DNA from: ELB16-189 sp018266435
GTDB lineage: Bacteria > Bacteroidota > Bacteroidia > Cytophagales > Cyclobacteriaceae
Reading direction: 5' to 3'
Assembly (NCBI GenBank): GCA_030123525.1
Contig: CP126125.1
Coordinates: 3,588,626 to 3,652,625 of the forward strand
Length of the DNA stretch: 64,000 nt
The notes under the pieces are model-generated. The model made no database searches and was not told the DNA's origin. It saw only the letters and a list, made by a program, of their open reading frames with translations. Positions 26,792 to 35,016 of this stretch are shown here, one piece after another. How positions within the stretch are numbered: the first letter of the stretch is position 1; each line of letters opens with the position of its first letter. Position numbers and translations under genes: made by a program.

Positions 26792-28356
26792 TTGTTAAAA
26801 TATTTTTTTGCTAATGCTTCTGCACACCTTTCGCCATCCATAGCGGCTGATACAATACCCCCGGCATAACCTGCGCCCTCTGCACACGGGTAGAGGCGTT
26901 TGGTTTGCAGATGCTCCAGAGTTTCTTTGTTGCGAGGAATACGCACCGGTGAAGATGTCCGGCTTTCCACTCCTATAATCTGCGCTTCGTTTGTAAGATA
27001 ACCCTTCATTTTTACTCCAAAGTTCCTAAATCCCTGAACTAAACTTTCATTGATAAAATCAGGTAAAAATGTTTTCATTTCAATACTGGAAAGACCCGGT
27101 TGATAGGACGTATCCAATAGGAAATTAGAGACCTTTCCTTCTACAAAATCAACCAGCCGCTGGGCCGGTGTCGTTTGAGTTCCGCCCGCTACTTCGCAGG
27201 CGTTTTTTTCCAGGTCCTGTTGAAAGTACATTCCGGCCAATGCTCCAAATTTAGAATACGAAATAAAATCTTTTTCGCTTATAGTCACCACAATTCCCGA
27301 GTTAGCAAATTTTGAATCTCTTCGCGAAGGGCTCATGCCGTTTACTACTACTTCGCCCGGATGAGTAGCAGCCGGCACAATAAATCCGCCCGGGCACATA
27401 CAGAAAGAAAAAACGCCCCGCTCCACGCCATTCCATTTTGCCTGATGTACCAACGAATAAGACGAGGCAGGCAAAAAACTTCCCCGGTTTACCGTACAAT
27501 GATATTGAACCTGATCAATAAAATTCTGTTGGTGCTCTACGCGCACCCCCAAAGCAAAAGGCTTGGCTTCAATCAAAATATTTTTTTTATGGAGCAATTC
27601 AAAAATATCTCGGGCTGAATGACCCGTGGCCAACACTACTGCTTTTGCTTCGTGTGTAACACACCCCTGGGTGATCACCCCTTTTATCTCCTCTCCAGAC
27701 ACAATAAAATCGGTAACTTTTGTTTGAAAATGAATTTCACCGCCCGCCCGAAGAATACTTTCGCGCAGAGCCATAACAATTTTTGGAAGTTTGTTGGTGC
27801 CAATGTGTGGGTGCGCATCGTACAAAATTTCTTCTGGCGCGCCATGTGCCAGTAGGATTTGAAGAATGCGGCCCACATCTCCGCGCTTGGTTGATCGTGT
27901 GTAAAGTTTGCCGTCTGAATAAGTACCGGCACCGCCCTCACCAAAACAATAATTGGATTCGGGATTAACGATATGCTCTTTGTTAATGGCTGCCAGATCG
28001 TGCCTGCGCGACTGCACGTCTTTGCCACGTTCGAACAGAATCGGCTTAATCCCCATTTCAATCAGCCGGATAGCTGCAAACAACCCGGCCGGCCCGGTGC
28101 CTACAATAATAACCGAAGGTTTTTTGCTTACATCCGGATAGTCTTTTGAATAATTCAACTGCTGAATTCCTGCAGAAAAAAGTTCAACCTGAACCCTTAC
28201 TAAGACTTTTTTTCCTCGGGCATCGATTGACCTGCGGATGGGTCGAATAAAAACATCATTCGGATCGAGTTTCAGTTTTTCGTAGAGCGAAGCCTTGAAC
28301 TTTGCTTCATCAAAAGCCTCTTCAGGCGAAAGGACAATTTCGGTTTTTGTATTCAT
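26788..28356 (-). CDS. FAD-dependent dehydrogenase (NAD(P)/FAD oxidoreductase)
   Basis: 522 residues resembling the uncharacterised FAD-dependent dehydrogenase group (COG2509 type). A leading domain of about 75 residues precedes the FAD-binding Rossmann motif VGTGPAGLFAA (85-95). YCFGEGGAGTYSDGKLYTR is a family hallmark, a second GG-containing strand VVLATGHSARDIF follows, and the C-terminal EGAGYAGGIVSAAMDG box contacts FAD. The substrate is unknown. A TATCTTTG promoter box lies 29 nt before the ATG, back to back with the tyrS promoter. The gene is coupled to the downstream CoA-binding protein, which hints at a CoA-thioester-related role, but that is inference. Confidence 0.9.
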   Translation of the reverse strand: MNTKTEIVLSPEEAFDEAKFKASLYEKLKLDPNDVFIRPIRRSIDARGKKVLVRVQVELFSAGIQQLNYSKDYPDVSKKPSVIIVGTGPAGLFAAIRLIEMGIKPILFERGKDVQSRRHDLAAINKEHIVNPESNYCFGEGGAGTYSDGKLYTRSTKRGDVGRILQILLAHGAPEEILYDAHPHIGTNKLPKIVMALRESILRAGGEIHFQTKVTDFIVSGEEIKGVITQGCVTHEAKAVVLATGHSARDIFELLHKKNILIEAKPFALGVRVEHQQNFIDQVQYHCTVNRGSFLPASSYSLVHQAKWNGVERGVFSFCMCPGGFIVPAATHPGEVVVNGMSPSRRDSKFANSGIVVTISEKDFISYSKFGALAGMYFQQDLEKNACEVAGGTQTTPAQRLVDFVEGKVSNFLLDTSYQPGLSSIEMKTFLPDFINESLVQGFRNFGVKMKGYLTNEAQIIGVESRTSSPVRIPRNKETLEHLQTKRLYPCAEGAGYAGGIVSAAMDGERCAEALAKKYFNK

Positions 28357-28385
28357 GGGGGAAGGGAGTTATCCTTTCAACCCGT

Positions 28386-28393
28386 CAAAGATA
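28386..28393 (-). promoter_or_regulatory. Candidate -7 box TATCTTTG for the FAD dehydrogenase
   Basis: Exact TAnnTTTG on the minus strand, 29 nt before the ATG at 28356, within a 110-bp divergent region shared with tyrS. Confidence 0.5.
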
Positions 28394-28440
28394 CGCTTCT
28401 CAACTTTTTACCCGTGGCTGTACACTTGAATTTTTAAATT

Positions 28441-28448
28441 TATATTTG
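28441..28448 (+). promoter_or_regulatory. Candidate -7 box TATATTTG for tyrS
   Basis: Exact TAnnTTTG match 18 nt before the ATG at 28467, with a TTG 12 nt upstream (28426-28428). It excludes the longer in-frame start at 28302, which would lie upstream of the promoter and inside the divergent gene. Confidence 0.55.
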
Positions 28449-28466
28449 CGACTTATTTTCGATTTC

Positions 28467-29753
28467 ATGAAGCAAAATTTTGTTCAGGAACTGAAATGGC
28501 GCGGTATGCTGCACGATGTCATGCCCGGTACCGAAGAGCAGTTGCTAAAAGAGTCAACGGCCGGCTACATCGGGTTTGATCCCACAGCCGATTCGCTGCA
28601 CATCGGCAACTTAGTACAAATCATGACGCTGGTTCATTTTCAGCAGGCTGGTCACAAACCCGTGGCACTGGTAGGCGGAGCAACAGGTATGGTGGGTGAC
28701 CCTTCGGGTAAGTCGATAGAACGTAACCTGCTTTCAGAAGAAGTTTTGCGCCACAACGAATCGTGTGTTAAAAAACAGCTGGAGCGATTCATTGATTTTT
28801 CAGGCGCCAACCGTGCCGAAATGGTAAACAATTATGATTGGTTTAAAGGAATATCCTTTTTGGATTTCATTCGTGAGGTAGGTAAACACATCACCATCAA
28901 TTATATGCTGGCCAAAGACTCTGTTCAAAAAAGGCTGGAGTCCGGGCTGTCATTTACCGAATTCAGTTACCAATTGGTGCAGGGCTATGATTTTTACTGG
29001 CTTTACCAAAACAAGAATTGTAAACTGCAAATGGGTGGCTCAGACCAATGGGGTAACATTGTAACCGGAACGGAACTGATCAGACGTAAAGCAGGCGGAG
29101 AAGCTTTTGCATTAACCACTCCGTTGATCAAAAAAGCAGACGGCACCAAGTTTGGAAAATCAGAACAGGGTAACGTGTGGCTCGATGCTCAAAAAACTTC
29201 GCCTTACAAGTTTTATCAATACTGGCTCAATGCCTCTGATGAGGATGCTGCTAACTTTATTAAGATTTTTACTCAAAAAAATAAAGCCGAAATCGAGGGG
29301 CTGGTGGCCGACCACGCAGTTGCTCCTCACTTGCGAAAACTACAAATTGAGTTGGCCCAAGATATCACCGGCCGGGTACACTCAAAAGATGAAGTAGCCA
29401 AGGCAATCAAAGCCTCTTCTATATTATTCGGTCAGTCAGTGGCCGAAGATTTGGCCGGCTTGGATGAAAATATTTTTTTGGCCGTATTCGAAGGTGTGCC
29501 TCATATTACTATCAGCCCATCTTCTCTTACTAACAGCAATAGTATTATTGATTTGCTTTCTGAAGTTACTCAGTTAAAAATATTTCCATCAAAAGGTGAG
29601 GCTCGCAAAATGATAGCCGCAGGTGGTGTGAGCATCAACAAACAAAAAATTGAAGATGGCAACCAAAAACCGAACTTCAGTTTGTTACACAACCGGTTTT
29701 TGCTGGCTCAAAAGGGAAAGAAAAATTATTTCTTAATCGAACTGGCTGAATAA
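28467..29753 (+). CDS. tyrS: Tyrosyl-tRNA synthetase
   Basis: Charges tRNA-Tyr. The class I catalytic domain has the HIGN signature (45-48) and the second signature KFGKS (228-232) in place of KMSKS, which is common in bacterial TyrRS. Tyrosine-site pieces GYIGFDPTADSLH and SYQLVQGYDFYWLY are present. The C-terminus from about 360 is an S4 RNA-binding domain (GEARKMIAAGGVSINKQKI). With the ATG at 28467 the protein has 428 residues, the normal length; an upstream in-frame ATG at 28302 would add 55 unlikely residues. The next gene begins 3 bp after the stop. Confidence 0.97.
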   Translation: MKQNFVQELKWRGMLHDVMPGTEEQLLKESTAGYIGFDPTADSLHIGNLVQIMTLVHFQQAGHKPVALVGGATGMVGDPSGKSIERNLLSEEVLRHNESCVKKQLERFIDFSGANRAEMVNNYDWFKGISFLDFIREVGKHITINYMLAKDSVQKRLESGLSFTEFSYQLVQGYDFYWLYQNKNCKLQMGGSDQWGNIVTGTELIRRKAGGEAFALTTPLIKKADGTKFGKSEQGNVWLDAQKTSPYKFYQYWLNASDEDAANFIKIFTQKNKAEIEGLVADHAVAPHLRKLQIELAQDITGRVHSKDEVAKAIKASSILFGQSVAEDLAGLDENIFLAVFEGVPHITISPSSLTNSNSIIDLLSEVTQLKIFPSKGEARKMIAAGGVSINKQKIEDGNQKPNFSLLHNRFLLAQKGKKNYFLIELAE

Positions 29754-29756
29754 GGT

Positions 29757-30395
29757 ATGAGGCTTCAATGGAGAGAGGCTTTTCAAAACAGACGCTTCTT
29801 ATTTTCTTTTCTTATTTCACTGGCCGGCTTACTCATCTTTGCGGGGTACTTATCTTATTTCTTCAATTTCATTTTATTACCCAAGCCCGGCACACAACTT
29901 AGTGACCCTGTTTTAAATATGTTTTCGCCTAAAGATTGGTCAATCGAAATCTTTGTATTAATTTATTTGTGCCCCATCTTATTTCTGACAAGCAATATCT
30001 CAAAGCCAAAAATTATTTTACTCCTTCTTCAAAGTTATGTGGTGGTAAATTTCATGCGAATCGCCAGCTTGTATCTATTCACGCTGGAAGCACCTAATGG
30101 AATTATACCCCTCACCGACCCTTTTCTTGCCGTGTTTGCTTACGGCCAATCCGTGTACGTCAAAGATTTATTTTTTTCAGGCCATATCTCAACACTTTTT
30201 ATCTTGTTTTTAATTGAAGAAAAACGATTATTGAAATGGTTCATCTTTGGAGCTACCTTGATCGTGGGTATATTATTGGCCTGGCAGCGGGTTCACTATA
30301 CCATTGACATGGCCGGGGCAGTTCTATTTTCATACCTGGTCGTGCAATTTTTCCGTACAATAAACAAGAGGTTGATTACTGATAAATCCCTTTAA
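29757..30395 (+). CDS. PAP2/sphingomyelin-synthase-like membrane protein
   Basis: 212 residues with about six membrane segments. The catalytic-type motifs are FFSGHIS (His143) and RVHYTIDMAG (His180, Asp184). These match the His-His-Asp triad of sphingomyelin synthases and the related PAP2-like C-terminal family, rather than the classical PAP2 signature with KxxxxxxRP. It would act on a lipid phosphate or move a phospho-headgroup at the membrane. Since many Bacteroidota make sphingolipids, a ceramide-based acceptor is possible, but that is inference. It starts 3 bp after tyrS, so the two share a transcript with no obvious functional link. Confidence 0.8.
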   Translation: MRLQWREAFQNRRFLFSFLISLAGLLIFAGYLSYFFNFILLPKPGTQLSDPVLNMFSPKDWSIEIFVLIYLCPILFLTSNISKPKIILLLLQSYVVVNFMRIASLYLFTLEAPNGIIPLTDPFLAVFAYGQSVYVKDLFFSGHISTLFILFLIEEKRLLKWFIFGATLIVGILLAWQRVHYTIDMAGAVLFSYLVVQFFRTINKRLITDKSL

Positions 30396-30481
30396 AAAAA
30401 TAAGACCTACTGATTTAGTAGAGAAAAACAGATTTATTTAAAATTGTATTACCTTAGCGCTTACGTTTTATAAAAAATGAC

Positions 30482-31384
30482 ATGGATTTGAACGGATTGA
30501 AGGAAGGTGTTTCCACAGCTCACTTTACCAATGAGCCAAATGAAAACGGGCACGCTAAAGGAAAGGATCCCTTCCGAAATGATTACCCTGTTTTTCAGCT
30601 TGCAGAAAAACTGACACCTGAGCAAAAAATATTTTTTGACAAAAACGGATTTATCCATTTCAAAAACTTTATCAGCAGAGAAAAGGTGGCTGATTTACTG
30701 AAAGAATCAGAGGCCATTCAGAACGAGTGGGTCAACAAAGACTATAAAACTATTAACGGGGTGCCCATCAAATACGGTACCGATGTAAACGGTAAAAAAA
30801 TAGTTCAGCGGTTCGCTTTTATAAACAAACACAGCGAAAAATTTGCCGAACTGCTGCGCGATGCGCGTTTAAAAAATTTGTTTGATTTTATAGGGGCCGA
30901 TGACTGCCGGATTGGTGAAAACGAAAAAGACGGTCTCGTATTCAATCACTACATCAATACCAACGAAAGCAATTACAGTCAGCTTGGCTGGCATACCGAT
31001 GCCTTGCGCGATATTTTTCAGGGACAAAAAATTATGCCCATGCTAAATGTGGGCATTCATTTGGACAACTCCACTACCGACAATGGCGGTCTGAGAATTA
31101 TCCCCGGCACGCACAATAAAGGTATCGGAACCATGCTCTTCAAAAAAGCATACTTCATCAGCCACAAACCCGACAAAAAAGAAATAGGATTAAACGTAGA
31201 GGCCGGTGATTTAACCGTGCACGATGGCCGGCTGTGGCACCGTGTTGCACGCTCTCCTTTTACCGGAGAAAAAAGCCGCAGACGGGTAATGTACGTGCCC
31301 ATTATTACGGGCAAGTTTAACCCTCGCAATGAAAACAGTAAACCACTGCTTTACCAGCGACTAATTTCTATCACCAACAAGTAA
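30482..31384 (+). CDS. Phytanoyl-CoA dioxygenase (PhyH) family protein
   Basis: 300 residues of an Fe(II)/2-oxoglutarate-dependent oxygenase. The iron ligands are visible as His171-x-Asp173 in GWHTDAL and the distal His253 in RLWHRVARS. A nearby Arg cluster (KSRRRVMYVP) supplies the 2-oxoglutarate salt bridge. The first 40 residues look disordered. The substrate is unknown; family members hydroxylate fatty acyl-CoAs, ectoine and various natural products. A near-match promoter TACCTTAG is at 30450-30457. The SDR gene starts one base after the stop, so the pair may oxidise the same molecule: hydroxylation, then alcohol oxidation. Confidence 0.87.
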   Translation: MDLNGLKEGVSTAHFTNEPNENGHAKGKDPFRNDYPVFQLAEKLTPEQKIFFDKNGFIHFKNFISREKVADLLKESEAIQNEWVNKDYKTINGVPIKYGTDVNGKKIVQRFAFINKHSEKFAELLRDARLKNLFDFIGADDCRIGENEKDGLVFNHYINTNESNYSQLGWHTDALRDIFQGQKIMPMLNVGIHLDNSTTDNGGLRIIPGTHNKGIGTMLFKKAYFISHKPDKKEIGLNVEAGDLTVHDGRLWHRVARSPFTGEKSRRRVMYVPIITGKFNPRNENSKPLLYQRLISITNK

Positions 31385-31385
31385 C

Positions 31386-32165
31386 ATGGCATTTGCACTG
31401 ATTACCGGAGCCAGTGGCGGTATTGGCTTGTCCATGGCGCATGAACTGGCCAAACGTAAAATAGATTTACTGTTGGTGGCCCGTTCAGAGGAAAAGCTAT
31501 TGACTTTGCAAAAAGACTTATCCAATAAATTTGGTGTGCGCGTAGAATACCTCTGCAAAGACCTGTCAGCAGAGCAAAGTGCTGCAGCCATTAAAGAATG
31601 GATTGACAAAAATAATTTCTCTGTACACATACTCATCAACAATGCCGGCTATGGCGTTTGGGGAGCTGTTGAAAATACGGCCGTTGAAAAACTCACCAAC
31701 ATGATGCAACTGAATATGCTTACGTTGGTAGAGTTATGCCATGCATTTATTCCAGAATTAAAAAAACACACCCAATCCTACATTTTAAATGTGGCCAGTA
31801 CAGCAGCCTATCAGGCTGTGCCGACACTTTCTACCTATGCAGCCACTAAAGCCTTTGTTATTTTATTTACACGGGGGCTTCGCAGAGAATTAAAAAAATC
31901 GTCTGTCTCCGTTACTTGCGTAAGTCCCGGAGCCACTTCTACCAGTTTCATTGATCGTGCCGGCATGAGCGCCATGAAAGACCGTGCCGAAAAATTCAGC
32001 ATGACACCCGAAGCTGTTGCCAAAATAGCGATTGATGGCATGTTCCATAAAAAAGCCGAAGTAATTACCGGTTTTGCCAACTGGCTCAGCGCTCAACTCA
32101 CATATTGGGTACCTAAATCCATTCCTGAAAAAATTGCTGAAAGTTTGTATAGAACCAAACCCTGA
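31386..32165 (+). CDS. Short-chain dehydrogenase/reductase (SDR)
   Basis: A 259-residue classical SDR. The cofactor motif TGASGGIG (7-14), NNAG (85-88), catalytic Ser138 and the YAATK motif (Tyr151, Lys155) are all intact. VARSE after the second strand has an Arg, which favours NADP(H). The C-terminal region with PEAVAKIAIDGMFHKKAEVITG resembles the DltE/YqjQ-type subgroup that often handles fatty-acyl or ketone substrates. The start is one base after the PhyH-family gene, strongly suggesting co-translation. It converges with the barrel gene at 32189, 23 bp away. Confidence 0.92.
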   Translation: MAFALITGASGGIGLSMAHELAKRKIDLLLVARSEEKLLTLQKDLSNKFGVRVEYLCKDLSAEQSAAAIKEWIDKNNFSVHILINNAGYGVWGAVENTAVEKLTNMMQLNMLTLVELCHAFIPELKKHTQSYILNVASTAAYQAVPTLSTYAATKAFVILFTRGLRRELKKSSVSVTCVSPGATSTSFIDRAGMSAMKDRAEKFSMTPEAVAKIAIDGMFHKKAEVITGFANWLSAQLTYWVPKSIPEKIAESLYRTKP

Positions 32166-32188
32166 TATAACGCATTAGAATACTTGGC

Positions 32189-33307
32189 TTAGAAAGCCTC
32201 TGTCAGATAAAAATAAAAACCGTTTGACTGTTGACCGAACCCAACATCAAACCGGAAATTGAGTTTTTCTTTAGGATCAACAGCATACCGAAGCCCCGTT
32301 CCTAAAGAGGGTTTCTGCCCCCGAACAGTAAACAATTGAGCCGTATGGTCAGCTACCCGGCCAGTGGCCGCAAAGACAACCATGCCAAAACGTTTATACA
32401 CCGGAAAGCGATACTCAGCTTGCAAAGCAATTAAATTATTTGCCGTGTATCGTCCTTCGTAGTACCCACGCATAATGCTGTTGCTTCCAATATTGGCCAT
32501 GCTGCGAACCGGCACCATGCCAATGTTAGCCAACGTAACAAACTGAAAGGCGATAACATCATTTTTCCCGACTGAAAAGTACTTGCGTACATCCAATGAA
32601 TGTGAGGTGTAACTGAACCGGCTTCCGAAAGCAGGGCTAAAGGAACTGACGTAATACGAAAAATAAAATCCTTTGCTTGAGCTAAACGTATTATCCCGGC
32701 TGTCCCACGATGCAACTGCCCCTAGGCCGGCTACATAGCTCCCTTTCCGACCGGGCACTTTTTGCACATCAAACTTACTGGTGCCTGGGGGCATACCCGA
32801 ACCATACTCAAAGGAAAATACATTCTGGATTTCGAAAGCGGGACCTAAAAAAAGTCTTTTATACGCTCTTCTCAACAATTGAGGCGATAAATAAAATTGA
32901 CCTACCGTATATCGTTCGTAGTCATTAGGCGAATCATTGCCCAACCCCCAAAAACGATCGGGGAAGTAGCTGGCAGACCCTTTTGTTTTGAGAATATATT
33001 TTTCTTTATGAAAGAAGATCATACTCTCAAAACCAAAAACAGCTTGCTTGCGCAAAGTGTATAAACCTAATGCCTGAACATACGAAGTACGCACCGTTGT
33101 GTCGCGGCCTAGTTTAAAATAAAAATTTCCGGCACCCCCTAAAGCCAGAGTGGTTTCCGGTGAATATATAACAGCCGGGAAGGCAAACAATTTTCTTTTT
33201 TTTCCTTTACGGTTGACGGAGTCTTTCTCTAAGTTAATTTGAGCAATGGCAGAGGTGCTGATACAAACTAAAAACGCCCAACAAAAAAAGCACGATTTTT
33301 TTTTCAA
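32189..33307 (-). CDS. BamA/TamA-like outer-membrane beta-barrel protein
   Basis: 372 residues. A signal peptide occupies about 1-22 (MKKKSCFFCWAFLVC...AIAQ). The remainder is a run of amphipathic beta strands (YVQALGLYTLRKQAVFG, GRYTANNLIALQAEYRFPV, LNFRFDVGFGQQSNGFYFYL) ending in the C-terminal Phe expected for BAM substrates. The strand order and the AEYRFP-type segment resemble the D15/Omp85 surface-antigen barrel. No POTRA domains precede it, so it is not BamA itself. It is the last gene of the SPOR-TonB-like-barrel unit. Confidence 0.82.
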   Translation of the reverse strand: MKKKSCFFCWAFLVCISTSAIAQINLEKDSVNRKGKKRKLFAFPAVIYSPETTLALGGAGNFYFKLGRDTTVRTSYVQALGLYTLRKQAVFGFESMIFFHKEKYILKTKGSASYFPDRFWGLGNDSPNDYERYTVGQFYLSPQLLRRAYKRLFLGPAFEIQNVFSFEYGSGMPPGTSKFDVQKVPGRKGSYVAGLGAVASWDSRDNTFSSSKGFYFSYYVSSFSPAFGSRFSYTSHSLDVRKYFSVGKNDVIAFQFVTLANIGMVPVRSMANIGSNSIMRGYYEGRYTANNLIALQAEYRFPVYKRFGMVVFAATGRVADHTAQLFTVRGQKPSLGTGLRYAVDPKEKLNFRFDVGFGQQSNGFYFYLTEAF

Positions 33308-33335
33308 AGGATAAAAAAATTGGCAGCAAAGATGT

Positions 33336-34217
33336 TCATTTCGTTTTTAATACAAAAACCACTTTGCCTTTAGATTTTTCGGCTGTTTTGCCGCTTGATG
33401 TGCGTATCAATGAGTTTTTTCTGATTTCGTCTTTTAACAACTGCTCAGCCCGTGGGCTGAGTCCTCGCTCAAGAGTGGTGATGCCTATGATGTCTCCATC
33501 TTCATCACACTCAATTTCAAATACAATCCGTCCATCTTCATTATCGGGAAGATCGGGTGTTTTAGGTTTCGTAGCCCACTCCCAGCCTGACATAGCCAAA
33601 CCAAAGCCATCGCCACCTCCGCCTCCACCCGGCTTGCCGTACAGAGCCTTTGCATCAAGTTTGCCTTGCGGGTTACCCTTATCTCCTACTTTGCCCGGGT
33701 CATCACCTTGGCTTTGGTTGCTCTCGCCTTTCTTTGAACCTTTATCGGCCGAGTACACCGCTTCTTTATTTATGACCGGTTTCTTTTCTTCAGTCGTTTT
33801 CTTTTCAGTAACAACTTCTATTTTTTTTTCTTTAGGCTTTACTTCCGTTTTTTTTGTGTCCTTTACCAGTACATCACTGGTTTCATCTGAAACAATTCCC
33901 GGCTTTTGTTCTTCTTTTGTATCAGATTTTTGAGTCTCCTCTTTAATCGGGTCGGCATCGGCTTTTTTTTCTTCTTGTTTTAACCCCTGATTATTTTCAT
34001 CTGCTGTTGAGTTACCAACAGTAGTTTCGGGTTGAATCTCTCCCCCACCCTGATCATCTAAGCCGTAATTCAATACTACCCCATACTCCGGGGCGGGCGG
34101 ATACGGTGCACGCCATGAAATCAAAAAAAAGAATGTGAGAAAAAGCCCGGTGTGCAAACCCGCAGAAACCAGAAACGCAATGCGCTTATTTTTTATATCG
34201 TTTGGCCCTTCTAACAT
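33336..34217 (-). CDS. TonB-like energy-transducer family protein
   Basis: 293 residues with a TonB design. A short cytoplasmic start is followed by one membrane helix (about 14-35, FLVSAGLHTGLFLTFFFLI). A long Lys/Glu/Pro-rich periplasmic spacer covers about 60-175, and a Gly run (GGGGGGDG) lies before the C-terminal domain. That domain (about 225-293) has DGRIVFEIECDEDGDI and KGKVVFVLK, similar to the TonB C-terminus that touches outer-membrane receptors. A conserved YP pair for receptor contact is not obvious, so it may span the periplasm without acting as canonical TonB. It begins 14 bp after the SPOR gene. Confidence 0.8.
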   Translation of the reverse strand: MLEGPNDIKNKRIAFLVSAGLHTGLFLTFFFLISWRAPYPPAPEYGVVLNYGLDDQGGGEIQPETTVGNSTADENNQGLKQEEKKADADPIKEETQKSDTKEEQKPGIVSDETSDVLVKDTKKTEVKPKEKKIEVVTEKKTTEEKKPVINKEAVYSADKGSKKGESNQSQGDDPGKVGDKGNPQGKLDAKALYGKPGGGGGGDGFGLAMSGWEWATKPKTPDLPDNEDGRIVFEIECDEDGDIIGITTLERGLSPRAEQLLKDEIRKNSLIRTSSGKTAEKSKGKVVFVLKTK

Positions 34218-34231
34218 TCACAAATAATTCA

Positions 34232-34927
34232 TTAGTACTTCATTACCCAAAGCCCATCTCCGTACTCAGCTTTAGAGGCATCAGCACTGGATTGCGCACT
34301 GGCGTAGGTATCAAAATTTCCGATACCCAAACGGAAGTACTTCCATTTGCCATACGGTGGAATAATCTTGCTGCTAATACCTTTAGCACTCAGTTTTTTT
34401 GCTCGGTCCATTGCCAAGTCTCCATCGATTGAACTTGACACGATCACAAAATAATGACCGGTACGCTGTGCCAGGGTTTCTATTGTTCCTTCGGCCGGTT
34501 TGGCGTTTGCTTTTGCCTCGGCTTCTTGTTTCAGGCGCAGTTCTTCTGCCTCTTTGGCCTTTCTGTCTTCTTCTGCCTTACGGTCTGCTTCTGCCTTTTC
34601 TTTAGCTAATTGCTCTTGCTTGGCTTTCTTAGGCAGGTAAACAAATTTATAAATCATAAACCCAGCCACACCAACAACTAAAGCGATAATGAGGCCAATC
34701 ACCAGCGGTGCCTTAGAGGATGTGCTTTCTTCTTCTTCTTCATACTCGTGCAGCACTTCGTTTTGTTGGTGACGTAACTCAGCATCTTCGCTGGTCTGCT
34801 CACTGGTTTCTTCGTGAGTTTCAGCTACGGGTTTATTTTCCTCAAGTTGATCGAGTGGTTTATAATCAATATCGGGAAGTCCGAAGTTTTCTTCGTCATT
34901 CTGATTCTTGTTGATTTCGTCTGCCAT
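34232..34927 (-). CDS. SPOR-domain membrane protein
   Basis: 231 residues. An acidic cytoplasmic N-terminus (about 1-70) is followed by a membrane helix (about 76-96, LVIGLIIALVVGVAGFMIY). An Ala/Glu/Lys coiled-coil stretch (about 100-150) leads to a C-terminal SPOR domain (HYFVIVSSSIDGDLAMDRAKKL...YFRLGIGNFDTYASA). SPOR domains bind denuded peptidoglycan glycan strands, often at the division site. I chose the ATG at 34927 because a TATTTTTG promoter box lies at 34961-34968. The longer in-frame start at 34984 would precede the promoter and add a hydrophobic, atypical leader. It leads the unit SPOR, TonB-like, barrel. Confidence 0.88.
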   Translation of the reverse strand: MADEINKNQNDEENFGLPDIDYKPLDQLEENKPVAETHEETSEQTSEDAELRHQQNEVLHEYEEEEESTSSKAPLVIGLIIALVVGVAGFMIYKFVYLPKKAKQEQLAKEKAEADRKAEEDRKAKEAEELRLKQEAEAKANAKPAEGTIETLAQRTGHYFVIVSSSIDGDLAMDRAKKLSAKGISSKIIPPYGKWKYFRLGIGNFDTYASAQSSADASKAEYGDGLWVMKY

Positions 34928-34960
34928 GGATGGTAAGGTTAACGTTAAGGGATATTCATA

Positions 34961-34968
34961 CAAAAATA
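34961..34968 (-). promoter_or_regulatory. Candidate -7 box TATTTTTG for the SPOR gene unit
   Basis: Exact TAnnTTTG on the minus strand, 33 nt before the ATG at 34927, with a TTG 13 nt further upstream. It decides between the 34927 and 34984 starts. Confidence 0.5.
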
Positions 34969-35016
34969 AAGCATTTTCTATCAATTAACCATCAGGGTTT
35001 GCACGATTATCCTGAC

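Noticed and set aside
28302..28466. A longer in-frame start for tyrS.
   Set aside because: It would place the start inside the divergent FAD gene and upstream of the TATATTTG promoter box, and would add 55 residues absent from the family.
32186..32198. Small hairpin GGCTT-AGA-AAGCC between convergent genes, a possible terminator.
   Set aside because: The stem is only 5 bp, there is no T-run, and it overlaps the stop codon of the barrel gene.
34928..34984. A longer in-frame start for the SPOR protein.
   Set aside because: The extension overlaps and precedes the TATTTTTG promoter box and gives an atypical hydrophobic leader.
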